Shown here piece by piece: positions 36,249 to 44,480 of a DNA stretch of 64,000 nucleotides. The translations under genes were made by a program, and so were the position numbers. Positions within the stretch are counted from its first letter, which is position 1. Each line of letters starts with the position of its first letter. Under the pieces are notes generated by a model. It ran no database searches, was not told the DNA's origin, and was given only the letters and a program-made list of their open reading frames with translations. The stretch comes from JAVVHH01 sp965276815. Its GTDB lineage: Bacteria; Pseudomonadota; Alphaproteobacteria; Acetobacterales; Acetobacteraceae. The stretch is from assembly GCA_965276815.1 (NCBI GenBank), contig CBDIBE010000012.1, positions 434,001 to 498,000 on the forward strand. The letters are read 5' to 3'.

Positions 36249-37079
36249 ATGCTCGCCAGCCTGCTGATCGTATTTCGCGAAGTGCTCGAAGCGGGACTGA
36301 TCGTCGGCATCGTGCTCGCGGCCACGCAGGGCATTGCAGGGCGCGGGCGGTGGATCGCGGGAGGCATCGCGGCCGGAGTGCTGGGTGCGTCGCTGCTCGC
36401 CGTGTTTGCCGGCGCGCTCTCGAACGCGCTGTCCGGCAACGGACAGGAAGTGTTCAACGCGACTATCCTGCTGATCGCGGTGCTCATGTTGAGCTGGCAC
36501 ATAATCTGGATGGCCAGCCACGGGCGCGAGCTCGCACGCGAGATGAAGGAGGTTGGACGCGCGGTGGTGCGCGGCGAACGATCCCTCTTTGCGATGAGCG
36601 TGGTAGTCGCGGTTGCGGTGCTGCGCGAAGGCTCCGAAGTCGTGCTGTTCCTTTATGGGATCGCCGCTTCCACGCGGGCCGGGCCCGGGCCATTGCTGTT
36701 CGGCGGCGCGCTCGGCGTCCTCGCCGGCGCCGCGATCACCTGGCTGCTCTACCGCGGCCTGTTGGCAATCCCGATCGGGCGGCTGTTTTCAGTGACGAAT
36801 GTCCTCGTCGCGCTGCTGGCAGCCGGCATGGCCGGACAGGCTGCCGCCATTCTCGCCGGCGCCGACCTCATCCCGGCTTGGGGCTACCAGCTTTGGGATA
36901 CCTCGTGGTTGCTCGCGGACGACAGCATGCTCGGTCGCGCGCTGCACGCGCTGGTCGGCTACTCCGACCGGCCCATGGGCGTCCAGGTCGCCGCTTATTT
37001 GGCGACACTCTGCATCCTGATCGGGGCGAACCACTGGATCAATCGCCAGCCGGTCAAGCGTGTCGCCTCCCAGCATTGA
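36249..37079 (+). CDS. FTR1-family iron permease
   Basis: 276 aa from ATG 36249. Seven hydrophobic helices. Both FTR1 iron-binding motifs are present: REVLE at 10-14 and REGSE at 126-130. The C-terminal region has GAWGYQLWDTSWLL-like sequence typical of bacterial EfeU/FtrC. It moves oxidised or ferric iron across the inner membrane. It sits between the cupredoxin and the P19-type genes, which together form an Ftr/P19 system. No Dyp peroxidase (EfeB) or polyferredoxin gene is adjacent. Confidence 0.94.
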   Translation: MLASLLIVFREVLEAGLIVGIVLAATQGIAGRGRWIAGGIAAGVLGASLLAVFAGALSNALSGNGQEVFNATILLIAVLMLSWHIIWMASHGRELAREMKEVGRAVVRGERSLFAMSVVVAVAVLREGSEVVLFLYGIAASTRAGPGPLLFGGALGVLAGAAITWLLYRGLLAIPIGRLFSVTNVLVALLAAGMAGQAAAILAGADLIPAWGYQLWDTSWLLADDSMLGRALHALVGYSDRPMGVQVAAYLATLCILIGANHWINRQPVKRVASQH

Positions 37080-37093
37080 AAGGCTTGTTCCCT

Positions 37094-37615
37094 ATGCGTC
37101 CTCAGACGACGGTTCTTCCCATGGCTTTGGCAGCCTCATTGGCTCTGATCGGCGCCGCTTCGGCCCGCGAATACCCGATCGGCGGTCCCGTGCAAGCCAA
37201 TCAAATGGAAATCGCTTCCAGCTATCTGGTCGGGATCGAAATGGCACCGGCGCCCGCCGGCATGGCGATGGGGCCAGACACGGTGCATCTCGAGACCGAC
37301 GTCCACGCCACGGCCGACAATAACTGGGGCTTCTCCGACGGAGAATGGATCCCGTATCTCAGCATCGACTACACGCTGACCAAGCAAGGCACTGACTGGA
37401 AGGCGGCCGGCCACATGCTGGCGATGACCGCCAAGGACGGGGCGCATTACGCCAACAACGTCACCATGAACGGCCCCGGCACTTACACCGTCGTGTTGCG
37501 CTACGCGTCGCCGGAAACCAACGGTTTCCTCCATCACGTCGATCAGGAGACGGGCGTACCAGGCTGGTGGGCGCCATTCACCGAGCAGTTCACCTTCACC
37601 TACCCGCAAAAGTAG
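37094..37615 (+). CDS. Periplasmic P19/Tp34-type iron-transport protein
   Basis: 173 aa from ATG 37094. Signal peptide ~1-24 (MALAASLALIGAASA). It has P19-family landmarks: EYPIGGPVQANQMEIASSYL with the metal-ligand Met, HLETDVHATADNNWGF, and GHMLAMTAKDGAHYANNV with further His/Met ligands. The family binds Cu and Fe in the periplasm and delivers iron to an FTR1 permease. It starts 14 bases after the FTR1 stop, as third gene of the operon. Confidence 0.93.
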   Translation: MRPQTTVLPMALAASLALIGAASAREYPIGGPVQANQMEIASSYLVGIEMAPAPAGMAMGPDTVHLETDVHATADNNWGFSDGEWIPYLSIDYTLTKQGTDWKAAGHMLAMTAKDGAHYANNVTMNGPGTYTVVLRYASPETNGFLHHVDQETGVPGWWAPFTEQFTFTYPQK

Positions 37616-37740
37616 CGGGTACGCGGCACGGGGGATACCCTGGCTCGGGTATTCCCAAAGCCGGATTTTGTCATCAAAGCGAGGTAGATGTCCTCGGCAG
37701 CGTGCGGCACGCGCTCGGTCCGACAAGCTGGGACGAGGAC

Positions 37741-39336
37741 ATGATCGCACAAGAGCCAGGGCTGAACATTGAACTGAGTCGCCGCAAGCTCCTCGCCGCG
37801 GCCGGGCTTGGATCAGGGGCTCTGGTGGCGCCGTTCGCCTTGGTCGGAGCCGCGCAGGCCGCCCCGCTTGCAGGCAAATTGCCCGAGCCGGCGGGGACGC
37901 CATCGGTGGCGGGGCTGCATCTTCAGTTCGGGGCGGATGCGTCGTCCGAGGTCACCGTGTCCTGGCACACGCTGCAGAAGGTGCGCAATCCGCGGGTGAT
38001 ACTCGGCCGCCCCGATGGCAAGCTGGAGCAAACCGTTGACGCCAAGCCGAGCAGCTACGTCGACGCCAAAGCCAAGCAGACCGTCTACGCCTACCATGCG
38101 GCGATCGGCCAATTGCAGGCCGACTCGGCCTACATGTACGGCGCCATCCATGACGGTGCTGCGCCTGAATTCGGCACATTCCGCACATCCCCGCGGGGTC
38201 GCGCGCCGTTCACCTTCACCAGCTTCGGCGATCAGGGCACGCCATCCGTTGGCAAGCGATTCGTGCCGCCCGCCGGGGTCACGCTGCCTTCCGCGATTTT
38301 CGTCAACGACAATCTCGGCTCGCCGGCGGCCGGAGACACGACGCTGGGCGTCGAGCAATTGCGGCCCTTGTTCCATCTGTTCAACGGTGATCTTTGCTAC
38401 GCCAACCTCGCCGACGACCGGGTGCGGACCTGGTGGGATTTCTGGGCGAACAACACGCGCAGCGCGCGCAATCGTCCCTGGATGCCGTCGCCCGGCAATC
38501 ATGAGAACGAGCTGGGCAATGGGCCGATCGGCTACCAGGCGTACCAGACCTATTTCTCGGTGCCCGAAGCGACGGGCCAGACCGAGGTGACCCGCGGGCT
38601 TTGGTATGCGTTCACCGCCGGGTCGGTGCGGGTGATCAGTATCGCCAACGACGATATTTGCTATCAGGACGCGGGCAACTCCTACGTGCGGGGCTACTCG
38701 TCCGGAGCGCAGAAGGTCTGGCTGGAGAAAGAGTTGGCGGCTACCCGGGCCAATCCCGATATCGACTGGATCGTGGTGTGCATGCACCAGGTCGCGATCT
38801 CGACCGCCGACAAGTTCAATGGCGCGGATTTGGGGATCCGCGAGGAGTGGGTGCCGCTGTTCGACCGCTACAACGTCGACCTCGTGGTTTGCGGGCACGA
38901 ACATCATTACGAGCGCTCTCACCCGATCCGGGGCCAAGAGACGAACCAGACGTTGACGCCGAAACCCGCCGCGGTCGCCACGGACGTGATCGACACTACC
39001 AAGGGTACGGTCCACATGGTGATCGGCGGGGGCGGCACCTCGGCGCCATCGAACGAACTGTTCTTTCATCCGCCGGCCTGCCGGGTGATTGTCTCGGTCG
39101 GGCCGCTCGACCCGGCGACGGGCAAGCGGCCGCCGGTCTACGTCAAGGAGGATGCGCCTTGGTCGGCGGTCCGGAACGCCGCGCATGCCTATGGCTTTGC
39201 GGCCTTCACCGTCGATCCGGGATCGCAGCCTGGCGGATTGACCAGCATGAAGGTCGCTTACTACGACGTCGTGGGACCAGGCGGCCAACTGGCCCCATTC
39301 GAGACGTTCACCCTGCAGCGCCCCCGCCGCGATTAG
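37741..39336 (+). CDS. Tat-exported purple-acid-phosphatase-like metallophosphoesterase
   Basis: 531 aa from ATG 37741. A twin-arginine signal SRRKLLAAAGLG is at 13-24. A fibronectin-like N-terminal domain (HLQFGADASSEVTVSWHTL) precedes the phosphoesterase domain, whose metal motifs are FTSFGDQG, FNGDLCY, SPGNHENELG, VVCMHQVA and VVCGHEHHYER. The layout matches bacterial purple acid phosphatases with Fe-metal centres. It hydrolyses phosphate esters in the periplasm. It follows the iron-uptake genes by 125 bp. An oddity is that the DLCYAN Tyr ligand is present although the first Asp-x-Gly motif reads GDQG. Confidence 0.92.
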   Translation: MIAQEPGLNIELSRRKLLAAAGLGSGALVAPFALVGAAQAAPLAGKLPEPAGTPSVAGLHLQFGADASSEVTVSWHTLQKVRNPRVILGRPDGKLEQTVDAKPSSYVDAKAKQTVYAYHAAIGQLQADSAYMYGAIHDGAAPEFGTFRTSPRGRAPFTFTSFGDQGTPSVGKRFVPPAGVTLPSAIFVNDNLGSPAAGDTTLGVEQLRPLFHLFNGDLCYANLADDRVRTWWDFWANNTRSARNRPWMPSPGNHENELGNGPIGYQAYQTYFSVPEATGQTEVTRGLWYAFTAGSVRVISIANDDICYQDAGNSYVRGYSSGAQKVWLEKELAATRANPDIDWIVVCMHQVAISTADKFNGADLGIREEWVPLFDRYNVDLVVCGHEHHYERSHPIRGQETNQTLTPKPAAVATDVIDTTKGTVHMVIGGGGTSAPSNELFFHPPACRVIVSVGPLDPATGKRPPVYVKEDAPWSAVRNAAHAYGFAAFTVDPGSQPGGLTSMKVAYYDVVGPGGQLAPFETFTLQRPRRD

Positions 39337-39390
39337 CGAGACTTACCGGCAAATCGCTGATGCCGTGCCGATCCTCAATCGAGACATCGT

Positions 39391-40464
39391 TCATGATGCG
39401 GCTTTTATCTCGGCGCCGATCGGATCGGGGCGCGTGCCGATGATCGCCTCGAACCGGCGGGAATACGCCGGCCAGGCCTCTGGGTTCACCAATCGCGGCG
39501 GGACCCGGCCGCGCAGCAGGCCGATCCATTGCTCGGCCGCAGCGATCGACATGTCGTGCATGGTCTCGACGGTAACGCCAGCGATGTGCGGGGTCGCGAT
39601 GACGTTGTCCAGATGCAGCAGCGGATGGTCTTGCGGCGGCGGCTCCTCGTCGAAAACGTCGATCCCGGCGCCGGCGATCTTGTTTGCCTGCAAGGCGCGG
39701 AGCAGCGCGCCTTCGTCGTGCAGGCGGCCGCGGGCGGTGTTGATGAAATAGGCGTTGGGCCGCATCTGCGCGAACGCCGCGTCATCGAACATGCCGAGCG
39801 TCTCGGCATTGCGCGGGCAATGCAGGGTGATGAAGTCGGACTGGGCGAGCAGGGTGGCGAAATCCGCCTTTTCCGCGCCGCGCCGGGCGATTTCCGCTGC
39901 ATCGAGATACGGGTCGTAGGCGAGCACGCGCATGTCGAACGCAGCGCAATACTTCGCGGTGATGCGGCCGATCTGGCCGATGCCGACGATGCCGACCGTT
40001 TTTCCCTTGATGTTGTTGCCGGTAAAATCGAGCCGGTCGTGGGCGGTGCCGCGGAGCAGGGCGCGGTTGCTGGTGCCGACCTTCTTGGTGAGTGCCAGCA
40101 TGAGCGCCATGGCATGCTCGGCCACCGGCTGGCTATTGGTGCCGGACTGGTTGCAGACGATCACCCCCGCCGCGGTGCAGGCGTCCACGTCGATGACGTC
40201 GAACCCGGCGCCGGCCGAGCACATCGCCAGCATGCGCGGACAACGGGCGAGCAGGTCGGCGGCGCCGAACCATGGCTCGCGCAGTTCGGTCCGGGAAAGG
40301 ACCTGGTAGCCGCAGGCAAGGCTGAGCGCAGCCCAGTTGTCCGCTTCTGGATCGGCGTGGAGCAGCTTGACCAGCTCGATATCGTCCTCGGCGCCGAGCA
40401 CTTTCTCGGCGACCGGGTCAAACCAGCGTTCGAAGAAGACAAGGCGCTTGCGGTTCACGCTCAT
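39391..40464 (-). CDS. D-isomer-specific 2-hydroxyacid dehydrogenase
   Basis: 357 aa from ATG 40464, with GGAGGA upstream. The NAD-binding motif GIVGIGQIG lies near 157-165. Catalytic residues are visible: Arg in INTARGR, Glu in DVFDEEP and His291 in TPHIAGVT. The fold resembles phosphoglycerate dehydrogenase-like members without an ACT domain. It interconverts a 2-keto acid and a D-2-hydroxy acid. It lies 113 bp downstream of an FMN-dependent hydroxyacid oxidase on the same strand, possibly co-transcribed. Confidence 0.92.
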   Translation of the reverse strand: MSVNRKRLVFFERWFDPVAEKVLGAEDDIELVKLLHADPEADNWAALSLACGYQVLSRTELREPWFGAADLLARCPRMLAMCSAGAGFDVIDVDACTAAGVIVCNQSGTNSQPVAEHAMALMLALTKKVGTSNRALLRGTAHDRLDFTGNNIKGKTVGIVGIGQIGRITAKYCAAFDMRVLAYDPYLDAAEIARRGAEKADFATLLAQSDFITLHCPRNAETLGMFDDAAFAQMRPNAYFINTARGRLHDEGALLRALQANKIAGAGIDVFDEEPPPQDHPLLHLDNVIATPHIAGVTVETMHDMSIAAAEQWIGLLRGRVPPRLVNPEAWPAYSRRFEAIIGTRPDPIGAEIKAAS

Positions 40465-40577
40465 AGGCGGTCGTTCCTCCGGATGAGGCGGCAGGTCGGT
40501 GAGGCCCATATGCAGCAGGTCGCAGCCGAACGCTCAGCTCGTCCGCTTCGAGCCGACGGCGGGCCGGGTTGGTGATG

Positions 40578-41855
40578 TCAGTCACTGCCGCTGCCGGCGC
40601 GCTTGGCTTGGCGCCACGTGACCTGGGCGGGAGCCGGGGCGGGGGCGGGAGCGTCGATCGTGTAGGCGTTTGGCGGCCGCATGAGCACGTGCGGGCCGAG
40701 TGACTGCACTCCGCAGACGCCGAGCTGTGCGAGGTTGATGTCGATTTCGCGCCGCAAGATGTCGATGGCTTTTTCGGCGCCGGGCAGGCCGTAGGCGGCC
40801 ACGCCATACAAAGCCGCCCGGCCGATGAAGGCGAATTGGGCGCCGAGGCAGAGCGCCACCAGGATGTCGGAGCCGCGGCGGATGCCGCTGTCGATCATGA
40901 GAACCTGGTCCGGCCCGACCGCCGCGCGGATGGCGGGCAGGACCTCGATCGGCGAGGGGGCGTAGTCGAGCTGCCGGCCGCCATGGTTGGAGACGATGAT
41001 GCCGTTGACGCCCGCGGCGGTGGCGCGGACGGCGTCTTGCGGGTGCAAGATCCCCTTGATCACTAGATTGCCTGGCCAGATTTTCCGGTAGGTTTCGATA
41101 TCGTGCCAGGTGTGGTCGCCGGCCGGCGTATTGGCGGCGAACACGTCGGCCACGTCGTCTGCGGTCGCCCCCTCGCGGGCATGGGGGAGCCAGTTTGCCA
41201 TCATCGGCGTGCCGCCGCCGGCGCGGAGGTAGCCGCGCAGCCAGGCGGGCCGGCGCAGCCCGTCCATCACGGTGCGGACGCTCTTGCGCATCGGGCGGGT
41301 GAAGCCGTTGCGCATATTGCGCTCGCGCCGGGGCGCCACCGGCACGTCGACCGTCACGACCAGAGTCTCGACGCCGAGCTTGCCGACCTGCTCGATCATC
41401 TTGTGGCTGATCGAGCGGTCGCGCGAGGCATAGAGCTGGAACCACATATGGCCCGGCGCGTGCCGGAATGCGGTTTCGATGGTGCTGGTGCTGGCGCAGG
41501 ACATCGCCGAGGGGATGTTCGCGGCCTTGGCGGCCTGCGCCAGCATGTCGTCCGCCTGCGGCCGCCACAGCCCGGCGCCTCCGGTGGGGCAAATGCCGAA
41601 CGGGCTATCGTAACGCTTGCCGAATAGGGTCGTGCTTTGGTCCCGGCTGGACACGTCCACCAAATAGCGCGGCAGCAAGCGGTATTGCCGGAAGGCTTCC
41701 TCGTTGCGGCGCAGGCAGGTCTCGCCTTCGACGCCGCCCTCGATGAAGTCGAAGGCGAGGCGGGGCAGCCGGGCTTTGGCTGCGAGCCGCAGGTCGTCGA
41801 TGTTGACGATCTTCTCGAGCGGTCTCCTGATCGCCACGGCTTCCTCCGGTTGCAT
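40578..41855 (-). CDS. FMN-dependent alpha-hydroxy acid dehydrogenase/oxidase (LldD/GOX family)
   Basis: 425 aa. Family features: NIDDLRLAAKARLPRLAFDFIEGG at the N-terminus, FGICPTGGAGLWRP, WFQLYASRDR, LVVTVDVPVAPRRERNMRNG, IKGILHPQDA with the flavin Lys, and the active-site SNHGGRQLD with His near 289. It oxidises an L-2-hydroxy acid to a keto acid at the membrane or in the cytosol. The C-terminus has an Ala-Pro repeat (APAPAPAPA) of unknown meaning. It is likely paired with the downstream D-hydroxyacid dehydrogenase. Confidence 0.94.
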   Translation of the reverse strand: MQPEEAVAIRRPLEKIVNIDDLRLAAKARLPRLAFDFIEGGVEGETCLRRNEEAFRQYRLLPRYLVDVSSRDQSTTLFGKRYDSPFGICPTGGAGLWRPQADDMLAQAAKAANIPSAMSCASTSTIETAFRHAPGHMWFQLYASRDRSISHKMIEQVGKLGVETLVVTVDVPVAPRRERNMRNGFTRPMRKSVRTVMDGLRRPAWLRGYLRAGGGTPMMANWLPHAREGATADDVADVFAANTPAGDHTWHDIETYRKIWPGNLVIKGILHPQDAVRATAAGVNGIIVSNHGGRQLDYAPSPIEVLPAIRAAVGPDQVLMIDSGIRRGSDILVALCLGAQFAFIGRAALYGVAAYGLPGAEKAIDILRREIDINLAQLGVCGVQSLGPHVLMRPPNAYTIDAPAPAPAPAQVTWRQAKRAGSGSD

Positions 41856-41952
41856 CTCTTTGAAATCGTCATATTAAATGACGGGAAGGCCGTCAACGCA
41901 AACACTGGAGAGCAGCCATGGATGGGGGCGCAGACGCGGGCATTTGCGGGAC

Positions 41953-42162
41953 GCGCTGGCTGCCTTGGTGATCGATGGGCGCCGGGTCGGGGCGGCGAGG
42001 GATGTGATGGACGCCTATAGCTCGCTGGCTTGGCTGGCGCGCAAGCTGGCGGCGGCGGGCGACATCGTGCTCACCGGGTCGCTCACGGCGCCGACGCGCA
42101 TTGTGCTGCCCGCGCGCGAGGTGCGGCTGGAGATTGGCGGGTTTGCGGGGATGAGCCTTTAG
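41953..42162 (+). pseudogene. C-terminal remnant of a 2-keto-4-pentenoate hydratase-family gene
   Basis: About 69 codons end in DAYSSLAWLARKLAAAGDIV then LTGSLTAPTRIVLPA and EVRLEIGGFAGMSL. This matches the end of MhpD-type hydratases (LAWLANxLAxxGxxLxxGDIVLTGSLTxP). A short deletion seems to have joined LAAAG directly to GDIV. The N-terminal two thirds are missing. It lies in the 331-bp interval 41856-42186, otherwise without genes. Confidence 0.7.
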
Positions 42163-42186
42163 GGGACGGTCGCGGGAGCCTCAGGC

Positions 42187-42813
42187 TCACTCCCTGATGT
42201 GGAAGGGGTGGGGCTTGGGGGGAGCGGGGTCGGTAGGATGGGCGGCGACTGGGCTGAGATTGGGCGAGGGGGTGGGGGCGAGGAAGTGGTCTGGGAGGAT
42301 GCTGGGGTCGAAGGGGAGGCCGAGCTGTTCGGAGAGCTTGGCGAGGATTTCGGCGACGGCGAGTTCGGCTTCGGGGTCGTCGAGGAGCTCGAGTTCGATG
42401 CCTTCTTCGATCTCGCGGCGGAGGGCGGCGCGGTTGGGTTCGTTTTGGGCTGCTTTGTGCAGGGCTTGGCGGAGGAGCGGGCGGCGGGGGTCGGGGGGTG
42501 CGGCCGGGCCGCTTGCGGGGCGAGACCCGCGGATGGGCGGGAGGCCGCCGGCCGCGATGCGGGCTTCGAGGGCGATGGCTTGGCGGGCGGCGTGGGTGGC
42601 GCGGGCGAAGGTTCGGCCGGGGTCGGGGGCGTCTGGGTCGGGGGTGGGGTTGGTGGCTTTGGCGGCGGCGTCGCGGGCGACGGCCATGGAGAGCTCGGCC
42701 ATTTCGCGGAGCATGTCGAGGTGGCGGGCGCGGCGCTCGGGATCGGTTTCGGGGGCGCGCGCGGGCGTGGGGGTCGGCGCGTTTGGAGGAGGGGAGCGGA
42801 GGGGCGCGGGCAT
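42187..42813 (-). CDS. Hypothetical protein, proline/alanine-rich with a conserved helical core
   Basis: 208 aa. Both ends are Pro/Ala-rich and low-complexity. The core DPERRARHLDMLREMAELSM, then ARATHAARQAIALEARIAAGG, and a C-terminal acidic ELELLDDPEAELAVAEILAK look like a conserved helical protein. Similar proteins are, to my recollection, common in Acetobacteraceae, but no function is known. No signal peptide or membrane helix. The G-rich complementary strand carries a spurious long frame. Confidence 0.6.
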   Translation of the reverse strand: MPAPLRSPPPNAPTPTPARAPETDPERRARHLDMLREMAELSMAVARDAAAKATNPTPDPDAPDPGRTFARATHAARQAIALEARIAAGGLPPIRGSRPASGPAAPPDPRRPLLRQALHKAAQNEPNRAALRREIEEGIELELLDDPEAELAVAEILAKLSEQLGLPFDPSILPDHFLAPTPSPNLSPVAAHPTDPAPPKPHPFHIRE

Positions 42814-43339
42814 AATGTAGTATTAGGACCATATTCCTGATGGTGACGCAAGCTTGGCGGTTGCGGGGGGTTGTTCCGGGCCGGATTTCGGCTTGTGGCC
42901 GGGCCGTTTCCGGCCGTGATTGGCCGAGGGCTGACGGTCTGCTCTGGGAGAGGAGGGCGCTACGTCCTGTGTTGGCGACAGGAACGGTGGGGTGCGATAG
43001 GGCATCCCACCCTACGGTTGCTGCCGCCGGCCGCGGCGGCGAGGCGGAGGCGGGAAGAGCCAGCCGGTCACTCGTCGTCATCCTCCGAAGGCTTGTGTCA
43101 AGAGTGTTTAGTTTGCCGGTAACAGAAGAAAGGCTTGTAGAACAGTAATTTGATAGCCCCTTGGATCGCTTAAGAACCCGTCCAGTTTTCGCGTAAGCAC
43201 CGCGTAAGCAGTTTCGGGAGAACTGAAGCGGACCGCCGGATAGTGAGGCGTAGCTGTCTCGTCGTCCAATGAGGGTTCGATTTATGATCGGCGAATCCGT
43301 TGACCCTCACGGGTCGGTCGGGCTAGGCGAATGAGAGAT
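42814..43339. other. 526-bp gene-free interval before the tRNA
   Basis: No convincing gene. It contains the promoter of the 42813 gene, a strong hairpin GTGGGGTGC/GCATCCCAC with one G-T pair (42987-43010), GGCCG-rich short palindromes around 42893-42925, and a small GACCC-TCAC-GGGTC hairpin (43302-43315) just ahead of the tRNA. These may be REP-like or terminator structures. Confidence 0.4.
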
Positions 43340-43416
43340 GCACCCGTAGCTCAGCTGGATAGAGCGCCACCCTCCGAAGGTGGAGGCCACACGTTCGAAT
43401 CGTGTCGGGTGCGCCA
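43340..43416 (+). tRNA. tRNA-Arg(CCG)
   Basis: 77 nt. Acceptor stem GCACCCG/CGGGTGC, D-arm TAGCTCAGCTGGATAGAGC, anticodon arm CCACC-CTCCGAA-GGTGG giving anticodon CCG, T-arm with TTCGAAT, discriminator G and encoded CCA. It decodes CGG arginine codons. It forms the left boundary of the conjugative element; tRNA 3' ends are common integrase targets. Confidence 0.97.
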
Positions 43417-43431
43417 ACCTCTCTAGGTTGG
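43414..43431 (+). terminator. Hairpin overlapping the tRNA CCA end
   Basis: Perfect 7-bp stem CCAACCT-CTCT-AGGTTGG, beginning at the encoded CCA. No T-tract follows (ATTCTC), so it is at best a weak intrinsic terminator or processing signal. It might also be an integrase arm site. Confidence 0.4.
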
Positions 43432-43559
43432 ATTCTCAGAGATGTCTTACATCGCCGGATCCAGAATTCCCGCCGATAGCGGCGTTATTCGAAATTGTTA
43501 GAGTTGGCTCTCGAACGGCGAACGGGAAGTAGCTGTGCAGCGATCTCGAATTTTGCACC

Positions 43560-43583
43560 AGTTCAAATCCTGCCCCGCAACAA
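43560..43583 (+). repeat. Decayed tRNA-fMet 3'-end copy (attachment-site-like)
   Basis: AGTTCAAATCCTGCCCCGCA followed by ACAA closely matches the T-loop to acceptor end of initiator tRNA-Met genes (GGTTCAAATCCTGCCCCCGCAACCA), with one C and the final CCA altered. No tRNA body precedes it. This is what an attachment-site remnant of an element targeting tRNA-fMet would look like. Confidence 0.55.
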
Positions 43584-43798
43584 ATCTTAGATCTGATGGC
43601 GACATTAATGCGGCGGTCGGCATCAAGCGGATGGAATTGGCTGCGCGGGAACGCAACACCCGATTCCTGCTATTGGTCGAGAGAGCCATTCCTTGGTTGG
43701 CAGCTTGAGATTTCGCTTCCTGGAATGAGCCTCAGCGCTGACCTCGCGCGCCCTTCCCAATCGATACCTTGACCCTCCACATTCCGCGAGCAACTATG

Positions 43799-43816
43799 GA
43801 TGAGTATTTACTCATC
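43799..43816. promoter_or_regulatory. Operator palindrome of the TetR-family gene
   Basis: Perfect inverted repeat GATGAGTA-TT-TACTCATC, 20 bp before the TetR start codon. TetR-type repressors bind such 16-20-bp palindromes. A second, imperfect copy lies before the SDR gene (44421-44438). Confidence 0.75.
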
Positions 43817-43836
43817 TTTCCGAAGGTTGACGTCCG

Positions 43837-44406
43837 ATGGCTCGCCCCTTAAGCGAAGAAAAACGCGCCGCCATTTTGGCTGCGGCTGTGGATGTCATCG
43901 CCGAACAGGGCCTGAGCGCTGCAACGGCGAAGATTGCTAAGGTCGCCGGCGTCGCAGAAGGCTCGCTCTTCACCTATTTTCCGACCAAAGACGATCTCTT
44001 GAACCGGCTTTACCTGGCACTCAAGGCTGAGCTCGGAGACCAGATGCTATCGGCCTATCCCAAACGAGCCAATCTCAAGGCCAGGGTCCGGCATATCTGG
44101 CGCCAGTATATCGACTGGGGTGTGCTCTACCCGAACAAATGGAAAACCCTTTCGCACCTCAGCCTGTCGGACCGGGTTTCGGAAGAGAGCAGATCGGAAG
44201 CCGAAGGCGTCTCCGAGTTAAGCACGCTGATGCAGGAAAGCATCGATTCCGGCTTACTGCGCGAACAGCGTTCGCCTTTCGTGTCGGCGATCATGGGATC
44301 GTTGGCGAACATCACGATCCAGTTCGTCTCCCGTAATCCGCACGAAGCCGAAGTTTACCGGACTGCCGGGTTCGACGCCTTCTGGAATGCGGTTGCAAAA
44401 GAGTAG
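43837..44406 (+). CDS. TetR/AcrR-family transcription repressor
   Basis: 189 aa. The N-terminal helix-turn-helix is clear (EEKRAAILAAAVDVIAEQGL, then IAKVAGVAEGSLFTYFPTKD at 33-52). The rest is an all-helical ligand domain. The body has visibly lower GC and different codon choice than the trb genes, suggesting separately acquired cargo. It probably represses itself and the SDR gene 74 bp downstream through the two palindromes described separately. The inducer is unknown. Confidence 0.92.
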   Translation: MARPLSEEKRAAILAAAVDVIAEQGLSAATAKIAKVAGVAEGSLFTYFPTKDDLLNRLYLALKAELGDQMLSAYPKRANLKARVRHIWRQYIDWGVLYPNKWKTLSHLSLSDRVSEESRSEAEGVSELSTLMQESIDSGLLREQRSPFVSAIMGSLANITIQFVSRNPHEAEVYRTAGFDAFWNAVAKE

Positions 44407-44420
44407 CATCAGCGCTATTA

Positions 44421-44438
44421 ATCGAGTGCCTACTCACG
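44421..44438. promoter_or_regulatory. Second, imperfect TetR operator before the SDR gene
   Basis: ATCGAGTGCCTACTCACG aligns with the operator at 43799: it keeps the GAGT half and the whole TACTCA half with the same spacing. It lies 42 bp upstream of the SDR start, so the repressor could control SDR separately from its own gene. Confidence 0.55.
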
Positions 44439-44480
44439 CAATATACGGACTTCCGTACCTGTACCGCATTGGATTCGATC

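Larger units (their letters stand above)
43417..43836. other. 420-bp gene-free junction between tRNA-Arg and the cargo genes
   Basis: It holds the tRNA hairpin, the tRNA-fMet-like fragment (43560-43583), a short plus-strand frame ending in ARERNTRFLLLVERAIPWLA (stop near 43707) that may be a gene remnant of unknown origin, and the TetR operator. No intact gene is seen. Confidence 0.45.

Noticed and set aside
42199..42840. Gly-rich plus-strand frames
   Set aside because: They are the complement of a Pro/Ala-rich minus-strand gene; the Gly runs simply reflect GC content.
43498..43689. Minus-strand 63-codon frame near the tRNA
   Set aside because: It covers the tRNA-fMet-like fragment and shows no protein similarity.
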